From contig MNCI01017969.1 of the NCBI GenBank assembly GCA_015680685.1, positions 400,322 to 464,321 on the forward strand: a stretch of DNA of 64,000 bases, given 5' to 3'. Below, one piece after another: positions 11,732 through 23,494 of the stretch. The position numbers were made by a program, and so were the translations under genes. A model generated the notes under the pieces. The model searched no databases and was not told where the DNA came from. It worked only from the letters and a program-made list of their open reading frames with translations. How positions within the stretch are numbered: position 1 is the stretch's first letter; each line of letters starts with the position of its first letter. The stretch is from Gnetum montanum. Taxonomy: Eukaryota > Streptophyta > Gnetopsida > Gnetales > Gnetaceae.

Positions 11732-14386
11732 ATGGCACCAAGATTGAAATGCCTACAAGAAGGAGAACACTTTCAACGAAGGGAGAAATGACCTAGAGTT
11801 GGAAGGGATAAATAGGGATAATCCCAAGAACTACCAAAGTAAATCCATGCAACAAGACCTCTTCGAGAGGAGCCCAAAGTGGAAATTTTTCAACAAACTT
11901 TGGAAGAGAAAATGCCAACAAAGCAATCATAGCAAGGGAAAGCACTAGGACTCATGTCAAGGCTTGAAGTCACTTTAACTAAAGCTTGCCTTGACATCAT
12001 CAAATCCTAAAAGATCTATGCTTGGTTCTCCAAGAACTGAACTTTGGGCCATTTCTAGAGAAAGCTCTAGCAAAAGTCAAAACACAATTGCAAACCTCTC
12101 CCATGTGGCCAATCATCACCTCTAATGGGAAGTGGTACGTGAGAGAGACATATCTCTTCTAGAACAACAAAAGGCCAAGGTCCATAGTAAAAATCAAAGA
12201 TATTCAAGTGTCCTACTTGGCCAAGGCTACTACACATGCACTATGGTTGCTTGATATTAGGACATAACTAGCAAAGATATTAACACAAGATGACCTTGAG
12301 GCCAAAAAGGAATGGACTTAGTGGTGTTACGAAGTCAACCATAAGAAGTTCAGCATGCTCACACCAGTGGAGCACATCTACTTCAAGATAGCAACCTACT
12401 ACCTTAATCTGATGGTGAGGCCCAACAAGATGATTTCCTTTTCTACTACTCCAATGACATAATAAAACATGCTCCTTTGCTTTCATGGCTTGAAATCATG
12501 AAGGACAAAACACCTGCCACAACTAAAGGAGAGGCGCAGCCACCACCTCCACCACCTACACAAGAAATAATGCCAAAGGCCTACATAGCCATTGAATGCT
12601 CACACAAAATTTGAGAGTAGCTCTTGCATGAGCAAGAGCAACATACAGGGATGAGTACTACAAACCCATCTATATATCGACTAGTGATGAGTCACCTTAA
12701 TGAGGTGGCTTAGATAATTAGCCATATAGAAAGGGGTGGGCCAATATTCTTTTCCCAACAAACATAGTCACCTACAAGGTCTGATCCCAATGCTCAAGAG
12801 GTGATGATGTCATTATCGTAACATCATTTATTTCCAAAAATCTCTGGGAATGTTGCCTCCTTCTCAATGCATTTGAAGGAAGGTGAAGAAGCCACTGTAC
12901 TAGTGATGTAGCACCAAGGGTAAGAAACTACAATTGAAATAGTTGTTAATCATATCGCTAAAGTGCTTAATGCATCTACAGTGTTTATACCAGATGTATC
13001 TGCACCTCAAGATGTGTAGACATCCACAAGCATTGTCAACAAAAGATTGAATGTAGCCTAGTAAGAAGAATTGCTAGATCGACTAGTAGGGACCATGCAA
13101 CCAATTTCAGATATCTTTGATTTTTCAAATATCACTGTAACCCAGTAAAAGCTACCCAAAGCAAGAGGAAAATGTGTAATCTTGGAGGGGCAACTTAAAA
13201 TAGCTCAAGCATAGAATCAATGCTTGGCCATAGAGGTTGTTGAATTACATGCCTGTCTTGCTAATCCTACGCTCCTCAACCCAATAATAACCAAAGATGA
13301 TCTTTTTCAAGAGCTTTAGCAAAGACTAAAACAAGTTAAGGAGGACACTATGACAGCCATCTTCAACCAATCTATGGTAGAAGCAAAGACCCATTCGGTT
13401 CAAAAGGACTTGGTATAGATGCACCAGGAGTGCAAGGCATTAACCATAGAAAATCATCGCCTACGCAATGTTGATGCCCAAAAAGAACAAATGTAGGAAT
13501 TCATTCATCAATAGCAAGAGCAACTAGCCAAGGTAAATATTGAATTAAGGAACTTAACCATAGAAAATCAAAATCTATCTATGGAGGAAGCCTGTGCCTT
13601 ACACCAAAATTTTGCCATTGAGATCATCACCTGGAAAAATGAAGATGTAAAGTTTGAAAAAGTTAAAAATCACTATAAAGACCAAGTTGGCTTGTAGGAG
13701 AAAGTAAATGAGAAGCATATCCAATAGCAAAGGTAAAAGTACACAAATCCCTCTAGCAACTTCAACAAGGAAGAGAAGTATGGTAGCCCATCATTGATGG
13801 GATTGATGCCTATAACAAAGCAGAGATCCACCTAAGGGAGTTGCAGATTAAAGAGATGACAGAATACATGGATTTGGCCAATCTCTGCTATGCAAACCTA
13901 GTAATGCTTATTGCCAAATAGCTATAGTCAAAGTTGGAAAAACAAGTGGCCAACTCATACTTACTATACAAGGTAGAGTTCAAGCACCATAAACACACCA
14001 AGCAAAAGCTTGAGACTACAAATGTTGAACTTGAAGTTCTCAAGGCACAATTTAGGTATTAATGACTAACTACTAAAATCTTGGCTGAAGGATGTAGTTA
14101 GAGAATTTAACATTGAATGCAAATAATTCACTACCTAGTTTATCAATGCAAAGGAGCTATTTCCAAGGATTTTCCTATTTCAACCCACATTGGTGAAGCT
14201 ACATGGATGATGCACAATCCTAGAAGCAAGGAGAATAAAATGAAAGCATTTTTGGATGCTTTCTACCTTCCATAAGAAGTAGCAATAATAGCAAGATAGC
14301 CACAACCACCTCAACTACCACACATGCCTAAAGTCAGTGAAGGTTCCTCAGAACCTTAGGAGCCACCACCTCCTAGGACTATTTAA
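11732..14386 (+). pseudogene. Third ORF of element A, coiled-coil protein remnant
   Basis: A possible start is ATGGCACC at 11732. The long degenerate frame includes KWYVRETYLF (about 12133), LTPVEHIYFKIATYYLNLMV (about 12357), and then a heptad-rich segment at about 13250-14060 with LTIENQNLSMEEACALH and EIITWKNEDVKFEKV, predicted coiled coil. The C-terminal end reads EATWMMHNPRSKENKMKAFL and closes EPPPPRTI with a stop at 14384-14386. Element E has a clear homologue and D keeps both ends. Position after pol matches the env-like ORF of Athila elements, but I see no signal peptide or membrane segment, so an envelope role is not supported. Function unknown. Confidence 0.65.
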
Positions 14387-14620
14387 CCTTCTCCACCAAC
14401 TTCACACCATCAGAGAGCATGCTATCCAAGTTTGAAGAGTCACATAATGGTGTTCAATTTTGGGTCATGAACACCATAATTTTTGTAATGTGTTGATCTA
14501 TACACTCAAGCACTCAGTTTTGTCAAGTCAATCTATTTTGTTTTGTTTTGTTAAGATCAGTCAATAATCCTATACCTTCTTAATTTTATAAAGGAACTCA
14601 AGGACAAGTTTTGATTTAGT

Positions 14621-14630
14621 CATGGGGGTA
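14621..14630 (+). other. Polypurine tract of element A
   Basis: CATGGGGGTA lies directly before the 3' LTR. It is the plus-strand primer site; B and C have the same word at 28822-28831 and 54265-54274. Confidence 0.75.
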
Positions 14631-15520
14631 TGATGAGTCATTATTTGGTTATGTCAACGAGGCCCCATTGATGAATGCAATGATGTGTCGACGAGGCCCC
14701 ATCAATGTAGGATCCACTTTTCAACTATAAATATGTGTTCACCAATCGCATTTATGGTAACAAGATTTTAGTAGTAGTCAAACTCTTACAGTTTTTACAT
14801 TTGAAAGTTATAGTATTTCTCTCGAGTGCCCGCAACAGGAGTCATTGACTATACAGATCTTTATTCAAGCATTGTTGTACCTAAGCATGATAGTGTGTGC
14901 AGCAATAAAGATGAGCTTTCTGATAAACCTTGTAGCATTTTGGATAGATTAATATTTCATTTATGCATTTAATATTTTCAATCAATTATTCAATATTTTT
15001 CACTAATTAAGATAATTAATCAAAATAACTAGATAAATTAAATACATAAGTATGACCGCTTCAAGCGTAACATGTATTCGCTTGGTAATCCCAGTAGCAT
15101 TAGTGCTTGGTGCACCCAGTAGCATAGCACTTGGTAACCCAATAGTGGATACATGGGTTTAGGATGTGTACAGAAAGTAGGAACAAATGCTTATGTTAGG
15201 ATTAGTTAGAGACCAGTTAGTTAGTTAATTTAGATTAGTCATTAAATTACTATATATAACTCTCTCTCTCTCTCTTCAAGCACCTAAAAACATAAAACAC
15301 AAAACATACAGTGATAAAAATGATATGCCTCAATTACTTTTAACCATACCATTATGCTTCACAAGTGTAATTGGGAGGACAACGAATGACCTTAGGGCAA
15401 GGTTCACTTCCTAGAAAACTAGTGTATTGGAAATTGTAAAGTCCACAAAATTTAACTAAATCGTGCATGAACACTTTATGATTTGTATGGTTGGGCATAG
15501 GGGTACCTCGTTGCTCATCA
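14631..15520 (+). repeat. 3' LTR of element A
   Basis: This starts TGATGAGTCA and ends TTGCTCATCA. The TATA box CTATAAATA is at 14725-14733. It aligns along its length with 2491-3429, which is about 50 bases longer. Much of U3 between the CATCAATG words is shortened here. Confidence 0.88.
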
Positions 15521-15800
15521 TTAAGGAAGCATAAAGCTAGTACAAATCCTTAGAACTAAATTCAATTAGACAATGGAGTACCATGTTGTAACTTTGTAAT
15601 GTTGAATACCAAACTTATTTTAGAGTATTGAACTTAAAAAATAAATCCATAGATGGAAGCATGGGACACATGAATCCCTTAATGCAACAATGGGCCAACA
15701 CTATGCATTATTACATAGACGCCAAAGCCATAAATTTTCTCAAAGGGAACAATTATGGTACATCATTGATGGATTAGGAAATAAGACAAAAGAAACCTAA
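15521..15800 (+). pseudogene. gag remnant of element E, right piece
   Basis: This resumes the gag frame cut at 2490. Recognisable words are TMEYHV, CHYALLH-type sequence near 15700 and YIIDGLGNKTKET near 15755, equal to HIIDGLRAE in A. The frame then changes to third-ORF sequence without any protease or pol. Confidence 0.6.
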
Positions 15801-17645
15801 GAAAGATCATGTGGAAAAACTAGTAGGAATTGAGGCTACAGTAGGGTCAAAACTAGTAGCAAACATTCTAGCCATACGCATACAACAAGTAAGATCTAGT
15901 AGGTCAACCCCAGCTATAAAATGAGCAAGACAAAGTGCTTTACCAACACGACAAGACTATATACCTTTTATGAGCCACCAAAAACAATTAGCAAAAAAAA
16001 TTAATTAGGATAGTAGGGAAGTGTCAAGCATGTATAGAGTAAGGGATAATCTTAATAGACCTACCATATCCATAGGACCCACAAGTCATGAATTATTTTT
16101 GTAAGAAAGAGAAGATGATAACTAGGCACAAAAAATTTTAGGGAATGCTACATCATTTTAAGTAATATTATAAACTAGAGAATGAGCCACTATAGTAATA
16201 ATACAACACCAAGATACAACCAGATCCACAGAAATTATAACATATCATATTAAGAAATGTTGTTGTGCTAGCAGCAAACATTTTTGAAGCTAAAGATGTT
16301 GAAAAACTAACCAAAACTTCTAAAAAAATAATGCTCCTTGGAAAACATGAAGACATCTTAGAGAAACTAATATAGAAAGGATAAGTCATGCAAAATCTAT
16401 TTGATGTCCCTAGTGATATTACTATAGTACAGTTAGAACTGATATCCATAAGGGTAAGCTAGTCATGGTAAAAATAAGGATGTAACATATATTGAGTGAA
16501 GTGCAAAGACTACAGGAAGAATTAGCTGCATTAAGAACTAAAAGGTAAGATCTTGCACAATGCATAGCACCAAACTAGCTCACAGAATTTAAAAGTGAGC
16601 AAGTCAATCAACTGATGACTAAATAGAATAGAGATAAAAAAAAAAGGCAATATGAAATGCTTTAGTGGAAAATGCCCAAATATATGCCCATTCTAAAGCT
16701 CTTTTTACATTAAAATAAAAAAAACAAAAGGATCACTACAAAGACCGTAAGGTTAACAGACATTGAAAAATCAAAGAATATACTTGAAGAAAGTATCCAT
16801 TAGCTAAGAGAGCAGTTCATCAAAGTCAACCTAGACATGAGATAATTGACCCATGAAAATAGAACCTTAGTAATGGAAGAAGTATGCTTAATTTGATAAA
16901 AGTTAACTTTTGAAATCAACTTGTGGAAAAATGAGGCCAAGAAGCATGAAAGGCTTAAGAAGCATTTTAAAAATCATGTGTGCATGTACAAATAGATTAA
17001 TGAAAAAGAGATCTAGATGGCTAAAGCCAAGATCAGTTCCATCATACAACAAACACTTGGCTAGCAACCCATCCTAGATAGTCTTACCCATGTCCACCAA
17101 GTAGAGTTAAAGAATAAAGATATGCAAATTGAGAACCTAATAGAATACATGGGGTCAGAAAATCATTGTCATGCTAACTTAGCCCTATTGACAATAGGCA
17201 AGCTAAGAATAGAATTAGAGTAGTAAGAGGCTATAGTATATGCCATGTATGAAAAAGAGTTTGTAGATAGAAAAGATGTACAAAAAAATCTTCACATCAC
17301 AAACTCTAAATTACAAGTAGTCAAATCCAATTACCAAGACCAAAAGATATTGCAGCAAATCTGACCTAAAGGATGACTGATTATCAAAAACTACAAAAGA
17401 TGGACAAAGCCTTTAAGGTAGAATGAATGTAATTTGTAGCATGGCATGTTAAGGCCAATAAAATGTTTTCATAACTACCATGTCCTTGAAAAGTGCCAAC
17501 TCTTGCAAACATTAGTAAATTTGCATGGATAGTACATGATCCAAGAACAAAAGAAGAGAAGCTCAGAGCTCTACTAAACAAGTATCAGTTTTAAAAATGG
17601 AATAGTAAAGGAAAAATACTTATGGAGAAGCCACCACCACCATGA
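15801..17645 (+). pseudogene. Third ORF of element E
   Basis: This is homologous to 11732-14386. Around 16500 it reads SEVQRLQEELAALRTK, then LTHENRTLVMEEVC (about 16850) and FEINLWKNEAKKHERLKKHF, matching the coiled-coil part of A. The C-terminal part has VAWHVKANKMF, NISKFAWIVHDPRTKEEKLR and ends EKPPPP with TGA at 17643-17645. Many stops are present. The central heptad pattern supports a coiled coil. Function unknown. Confidence 0.62.
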
Positions 17646-17870
17646 ACATAAAGAGTCTACATCAAGTTTTGATTTGATTTGTTTTGTTTTATCATGTGTC
17701 AATCATGTGTTGCATGATAATTTTGTAACACCACTTGAATGAAGATGTGGCATTCATAGTAGAGTTAGTTATGTAAATATGTGTCATGATGTTGAGCCCA
17801 CTAATCCCACAAGTTTGTAAGTAACTCTATCACCATTTTGTTTGAACTCAAGGATAATTTTTCAGTTAGT

Positions 17871-17880
17871 TGTGGGGTTA
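17871..17880 (+). other. Polypurine tract of element E
   Basis: TGTGGGGTTA immediately precedes the LTR start TGATGAAA. It is a diverged form of the CATGGGGGTA tract in A, B and C. Confidence 0.6.
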
Positions 17881-18035
17881 TGATGAAAAATTTAATATTT
17901 ATAACTACGATATCAAGTCCATAGAACCTCCATTTTATTATTTCAAGTTGAACTTTGGAAGTTTGAAATGTGAAAATTTGATGAAACACTTAATATTTAG
18001 GACTATGATATTGTAGATGTGATATCATAGCCCAC
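17881..18035 (+). repeat. 3' LTR of element E, left piece
   Basis: The U3 start TGATGAAAAATTTAATATTT is repeated in altered form about 100 bases on (TGATGAAACACTTAATATTT), so U3 begins with a tandem duplication. GATATC words occur at 17909-17914 and 18021-18026. Element D is inserted after CCCAC (18031-18035). The LTR continues at 30620. Confidence 0.72.
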
Positions 18036-18944
18036 TGATGAAGCGCTATATAGTCGATGCGTTGACTAGGCAGCATATACAGGGCCTTGTATACGCAGTC
18101 GCATCGACGCGGTCCCATCAACGCATCCCTCCATGCATCAACATGGCCCTGTTTACGTAGGGCCTATTTTAGCCTATAAATAAGACGGCCTTCCACCTCA
18201 TTTAGGCATTCTTCTAGTAGTTTTAGCGAAGCCGTTGCATTTTGTTTCCATAGAAGTTAGATTATTTTCCCAGTGCATGCCCGCAGTGTGATGCTTGTAA
18301 TTGTACGATACCTTTATTCAAGTGTGACGTACTTGGATGTGCACATGACCGAAAATAAAGATCAAGATTACTTCATCATTATAGCATTCACTTAGTTTTA
18401 ATTTTTTAATTATTATTGTTAATTGTTATTGTTATTTATTATTTTCTTAGTTAATATTTCTTTATCACCATTTACTATTCTTATTGTTAAATGCAGAATG
18501 AGTACGACTTAATCATAAGCATTTAAGTGTGAATACTTGGTAACCCAGTAGCGTACCTAGGATCTACGCTTGGTAATCTTAGTAGTAGTCATGCACGAGG
18601 TCCAAGATATGTATAGATGATTAAGGAATGGATGCTTATCGCACTTAGGCTAGCTTAGACTCATTTCTTATTACTCATTATTTTAACCAAGATTATTTTC
18701 CATTGTCTCTAGGAGTAGCATTAGTTTAGGATCACATCATACGCCTCACTCCGGACTAAACCATACATGACAAAGAAAATACTAGTCTAGGTGGGAAGAC
18801 AGCAAACTACGATCAACGTGTAACGATATAGATACCACAACTAGCCTGTCCATGGAGTTCAACCAGATCATGCATGAATGCTCATATTCATATGGTTTAG
18901 TGTAGGGGTACCTAGCCGCTCATCATTGGCACCATTTCCAGGGA
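18036..18944 (+). repeat. 5' LTR and primer site of element D
   Basis: The LTR is 18036-18925. U3 carries GTCGATGCG, GCATCGACGCG and CCATGCATCAACATGG words. The TATA box CTATAAATA is at 18174-18182. The primer site TGGCACCATTTCCAGGGA (18927-18944) is the tRNA-Asp type with changes. Confidence 0.85.
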
Positions 18945-19674
18945 TGGTGCTAGTTATTTAGATTAGTTACATCATACAAGATCATTGTAACAAAGCCTTG
19001 ATGATATATCTTTCAGAAAAATAATAATAATATTTGTAATTAAATCACACATAAATTTACAACCATGTCTCTCCTACAAGACTATAATAATGCCACATCT
19101 AGTGAGGCAATTCATTGGAGAACTAATGAATATTATGACAATGAAGATTGGAGTATGCAACTTGAGGTGGGAATTTCTTATAAACATAAACAAAGACAAC
19201 ATCATCCCAATGCACGAAAGCATAACATACCTAGTGACGATGAATCCCTATTGGTCACTACAAGCTTAACAGAAATACAAGAGGCTGTTCGAATAGCTCG
19301 TAGGCATCGTAAGGAAAGTTGTCTACCCATGCTTGATTTAAATAACTTTCCCAAGTTTTCAGGAGGCTATGATTCAGATCCACAACAACATTTACAAGCC
19401 TTCTATGATGCCTGTACATGGAAAAATATTGATAATGGCTGGCAAAAACTTAAGCTCTTTCCTCTAACACTTGTTGGCCAAGAAAAAGTATGGTATAGGT
19501 CGTTAAAACCAAAATCAATTCAACGTTGGCCGATAATGGTAGAACTTTTCAACGAAAGATATCAAACCTATGCGAGAGTGTCAACCTTGAGGAGACAAAT
19601 CCAAGAATGGAAACAAATGTAACATGAACCCTTGGACATGGCCTTAGAAAGATATTATGCACTATTAAACAACT

Positions 19675-19763
19675 NNNNNNNNNNNNNNNNNNNNNNNNNN
19701 NNNNNNNNNNNNNNNNNNNNNNNNNNNNNNNNNNNNNNNNNNNNNNNNNNNNNNNNNNNNNNN
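19675..19763. other. Assembly gap, 89 N
   Basis: A run of N inside the gag of element D. Reading frames that cross it are not evidence of genes. Confidence 0.99.
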
Positions 19764-20775
19764 ATGTGGAGAATATGCCAACATTATTAGAGGAAAAACT
19801 ATGCCAAATCGAGAAATAGGACAAGACACCACACGACAATCGAAACAAAGGGTAGAAGAGAATAGGGATAAAAACTCAACTGCCAATCATACATATCAAT
19901 GTAACGTCTATCTATACAATCATCCCAAAGGTCAATGTCCAATTTTTTCACATTTACATGAGCATTGAAAAGGAATGTTACATCCAGAGTTCACACAAAA
20001 ATACTATGTCCAACCACAGTGGCAAAAACCTCAATCTTGGGAGAGGCCACTGCCAACTGGACCATACCCTTCGTATGTCATAGCACCAAATGCGTATTAT
20101 GTTCAACACCCTATTTCTCCAACGGGATTAGCATCCTCTACCTCACCTCATCATTATCATTCTCCCGAGTACTATCCACCCATGTCCTCTCCAAGAAGAT
20201 CACAACCTCATGTGCCTTACACTTCTCCTCAACCTCAATATTCTCATACTTCACCCCCTTCTACATCACCGCCAGCTATGCCAGAAGATTTTGCACCACA
20301 ACACCAACCCGCAAATGTTACTTGTGCTACTACTGTCAACAATAGTGGAGGTCCTTCACAACATCGAAGGTGTCCCTTCTTTAGACGTGATCGTCGAAAG
20401 GGACACCACAGTTCAGAAACCACTACATCCGCCAACTCAGCACAAATCCAACACTATGGTGCATCTTCCTCTTCGAACCCAATGCCTCATGTTACCTTAT
20501 CAAGGCCACCACTCAATACTCCAACAACCATGGGGCCTAACGAATATTATCACATGGGGAGACATGTTGATCCTTGCATACCATCTTATGGTCGCAAATA
20601 CCATAGTGGGTCAACTCCTTATAAATTAATCACATCATCTAACTTGCCCCACTATGTTAACTCTAATCAAGTGTGTGAACCCCAATGGGGTAAGTATGAC
20701 CAGGTCTCAATATTTTCAACATGCAAGGATCCCCACCTTCCATTTATTAATTCTATCCATGCTCAACCGTTTAGT

Positions 20776-20786
20776 TATGGGGGGTA
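20776..20786 (+). other. Internal polypurine-like tract, element D
   Basis: The word TTTAGTTATGGGGGG ends here, close to TTTAGTCATGGGGG at the end of pol in C. It sits where gag coding stops and the conserved spacer begins, so it marks the right edge of D's protease-to-integrase deletion. Confidence 0.45.
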
Positions 20787-20799
20787 TCCTCCATTCTAA

Positions 20800-22080
20800 C
20801 AACATAGAATTAATAAATGTTTTTCTGTTTCTTTAATTTTTCAACTTTTTTTTCCAGTTTTTCACCTTTTAATTTACTATTTTATTTTTTTATCTTTTTA
20901 TCTTCTTATTTGAGTAATCTTGTCTACGAATAAAACATTCATGTGGCTCGTTGGTTGAGGTGTGTCCTATGTTATCGAGTCTCAAGTGATCAATTATTTG
21001 GACAGTGAGCTCATTACACCCACTCATCCACTCTATAAATAAGAGGTTCTGTTTGAGGGTACAGTGATATTCTTAACATTATTAAGATTTAAAATTAATT
21101 TTGTGCTCATTATGCCCAGAGTGAAGACGGACGAACTAAGAGGGAATGACCAGGGTGTGACATCAAGGGGACTTGTGGATTCTCTTTGGTGACATCTATA
21201 GGTGCTATCATGCAGCTTGGTTGTACTAAGATCCTTGTAGATCTAATGAAAAATGGGAGTAAGAGTATTAAAGGCACCTAACATTCAAAAAAAAACAAAA
21301 AAAAAAGAGAAGCAAGTGTGCCAAAGTGGCCCAACAAAAAGTATGCCATAAAGGAATTCCAAGTCACTCCTCCCTTGCACAAAATGCCAAGTGATCGTAT
21401 GCCTTGTTGTCATGGTGCTCTTATGGTTTTCCATCATTAGATGAAACGATGCGATGTCACTAATCAGAGGATGGACTTTGTCCTGATCTTGGAACAACGG
21501 GTTAATGACACCTTAATCATGCTTTACATGTAGGATTCATTGTGCCCTAAGTCAGTTACCTCATGTCCCAATCTCTACAATCCCTTCTCCAATTCATTCC
21601 ATCTTGTTGTTCATGTATTTGTGAGTCATGTCTTGTATAGCATTGCATTCATATCTCATCATGGTGGTATTGACATGTGTGTGTTTTGTTGCATTGGTAT
21701 AGATTACATTTAACCCTACTAGTGCCTACAGACATTTTAAGGTGTGGTTACATAAGGGCATTATAGGTTAGAACCTACTTTGGGGAGGACCCACTTACAT
21801 GACTTTTGTAATTTGTACTTATTTCAAGCCACCACATTATCTTATACCCTCCGAGTACTTCATTTCCAAATCTATTCTTTTCTTTGTCATTATTTTATCC
21901 AACGTTCCTCAAAACTAGATTCAACATTAAACTTTTAGGGCAATTTCCTTGAAAAATCTCTAATTCTAAAATCACACTAAGTAATAAATTCAACATTTAT
22001 TAAAGGTAATGAGTAAGTTATGAAATCATTGAACTATTTTCAAATAACCTTACTAACAATTGATCTTTGTGTTATTATAT
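20800..22080 (+). other. Conserved spacer of element D
   Basis: The first part is T-rich, as in A, B and C. GTGACATCAAGGGGACTTG at 21157-21175 and AGGGCATTATAGG with GGGGAGGACCCACTTACATG near 21756-21800 match blocks of the other elements. No coding pattern. Confidence 0.6.
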
Positions 22081-22448
22081 ATGGCCCTAAAAGGAGACAA
22101 CAAGGAGGACCTTCTCAAGGTGCAACCGAACGACCTGGGGGAGGCAGAGGAGGCAAAGGCCAAGGACCTCATGCAAAACGTACAAAGCAGGAGGCACAAT
22201 CATTCAGCATCCATCAAAGACCTCCTGTCACTACACAAGTTGGCCAAGAAAAAGGTGGAGAGGTTGGGGCCCAAGCCTCTAAAGAGGAATGACAACTATC
22301 TATGGCATGGCATGTCAAGGCCAATCAAGTATTCCAGTAGTTACCATGCCCATGGGAAATGCCGACTTCATCAAACATTGGAACATCAGCATGGACGGCT
22401 CATAATCCTCAAATAGAAGAGGAGAAACGTTAGGTGCTTCTTCAATGG
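22081..22448 (+). pseudogene. Third ORF of element D, start and C-terminal part
   Basis: ATG at 22081 opens MALKGDNKEDLLK followed by a charged, probably coiled-coil stretch, LLSLHKLAKKKVERLG. About 22300 on, in a shifted frame, comes the family C-terminal signature: AWHVKANQVFQ, NIGTSAWTAHNPQ and EEEKR. Element B is inserted after AATGG at 22444-22448, and the ORF end continues at 29718. The middle of the ORF present in A and E is missing. Confidence 0.6.
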
Positions 22449-23349
22449 TGATGCCACGTGATATCGCATACGCGATATCGCAATAGTCGTGATATCGCAT
22501 CGTCCCCTGCGATATCGCATATACGATATCGCGGTGCACCGTCATATCTATAAATAAGAGGCGGCTCTCCCTTGTTTCATCATCCTAGGCTAGAAGTAGG
22601 GAAACTTTGGTAGTTTGATCACTCTAGAGATAGAATATTTTCCATGTGCCTGCAGTAGGAGTCCTAAAGTGAATGGATCTTTATTCGAGCAACATTGTAC
22701 TTGAACACAAGTTGTGTACGGCAATAAAGATGAACTTCCTAGATAAACCTTGCAGTGCATGGAATAGGATTTTATTTAATGTTGTTTATTGCTTTCTCTC
22801 TCACCCTTCTCTCCTAGTAATGCAGAATGAGTACGACTTGATTACAAGCATTTAAGGATGTCTACGGATAATTAAGGAATCGAATGCTCATCGCACTTAG
22901 GCTAAATTAGTTCTCTCAACCCTTTCCTCCTAGTTAAGTGCCTTAGTACGACCACTTCGAGCACGTGCGTTATGTGTGGTAATCCTAGTAACGATTAGCA
23001 TTTGGTAGCCATGGTTGCATCAGTTCAGGGTATGTACGGTAAGTGGGAACAGATGCTAACACTAGGTAATTTAGACTTAGTTCATTCATTAGAGTTAGTA
23101 ATTAGTTTCTCAACCCTTCACCTTGTTAGCATAGGAGACATAAAACATAAAAGGCTATAAAAATCATATACCTTAGACTTACTTAATCATACACCATGAC
23201 AACTACAAGTAAGTCTGGGAAGACAACGAATGATTAACCCTAAGTGTTCCATGGGGCGTGTAGGCACTTAGTCTGTGGAGTTTGACCAAATCGCACATGG
23301 TACGCTCGTATTCATATGGTTGAGTGTAGGGGTACCTCGCCACTCATCA
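22449..23349 (+). repeat. 5' LTR of element B
   Basis: It starts TGATGCCACGTG and ends CACTCATCA. U3 holds the GATATCGC array. The TATA box CTATAAATA is at 22548-22556. Repeated GGTAATCCTAGTAACG-type words follow. Confidence 0.87.
22453..22545. repeat. GATATC palindrome array in U3 of B
   Basis: Five GATATC words in about 90 bases, most in the longer context CGATATCGC or GATATCGCAT, end just before the TATA box. Equivalent arrays lie at 28837-28908, 48183-48262, 54282-54375 and 60785-60866. Position suggests an LTR enhancer or a methylation-sensitive control region. Confidence 0.75.
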
Positions 23350-23350
23350 T

Positions 23351-23368
23351 TGGTGCTGTTGTCAGGGA
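23351..23368 (+). other. Primer binding site of element B
   Basis: TGGTGCTGTTGTCAGGGA, one base after the LTR. It is a diverged tRNA-Asp-type site; four differences from the standard sequence are C-to-T or G-to-A type. Confidence 0.65.
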
Positions 23369-23494
23369 CTAAGTGTTTGTGCACTGAATAGAACATTAAG
23401 GATATCACTCACATCATTGGGAGCCTAAACAAACCTTTAGGTTAATCAAATAAGAAAAATTATATAATGGTAATTAGCACACCGATAAGACACT

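Larger units (their letters stand above)
2491..15520 (+). mobile_element. Element A: full-length Athila-like gypsy retrotransposon
   Basis: The element is bounded by LTRs that start TGATGAG and end CTCATCA and is flanked by the direct repeat TTAAG (2486-2490 and 15521-15525), the target-site duplication. The order is 5' LTR, tRNA-Asp-type primer site, gag, protease, RT, RNase H, integrase, about 2 kb of non-coding spacer, a third ORF, polypurine tract and 3' LTR. Integrase lies after RNase H, the Ty3/gypsy order. The primer site, the D-L-G protease and the ORF after pol point to the Athila branch. All frames carry stops, so it is dead. It is the only plus-strand element here that still has pol. 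Confidence 0.88.
19065..20799 (+). pseudogene. gag of element D with Pro-rich tail
   Basis: The start ATG at 19065 (MSLLQDYN) opens 185 codons to a stop at 19620-19622, probably CAA changed to TAA because gag sequence continues (HEPLDMALERYYALL). The core shows LDLNNFPKFSGGYDSDPQQH and WQKLKLFPLTLVGQEKVWY. After an assembly gap comes the knuckle-like CNVYLYNHPKGQCPIFSHLH, a TGA that was probably CGA, and then an uninterrupted 274-codon stretch from 19975 rich in Pro, Ser, His and Tyr. It ends SYGGYPPF with no protease. The frame difference across the gap may only reflect a wrong gap length. Confidence 0.78.

Noticed and set aside
11732-14386. Third ORF of A as a retroviral-type envelope
   Set aside because: Its position fits, but no signal peptide, membrane segment or cleavage site is visible; coiled coil alone is not enough.
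19549-19886. Minus-strand frames of 73-99 codons
   Set aside because: They cross the 89-N gap and lie antisense to the gag of element D.
20210-20629. 139-codon second-frame ORF inside D gag
   Set aside because: It is a shadow of the better supported 274-codon Pro-rich frame (19975-20799).
22453-22545. CRISPR-like spaced repeats
   Set aside because: The GATATC words are short, unevenly spaced, inside LTRs and next to a TATA box of a plant retrotransposon; no cas genes.
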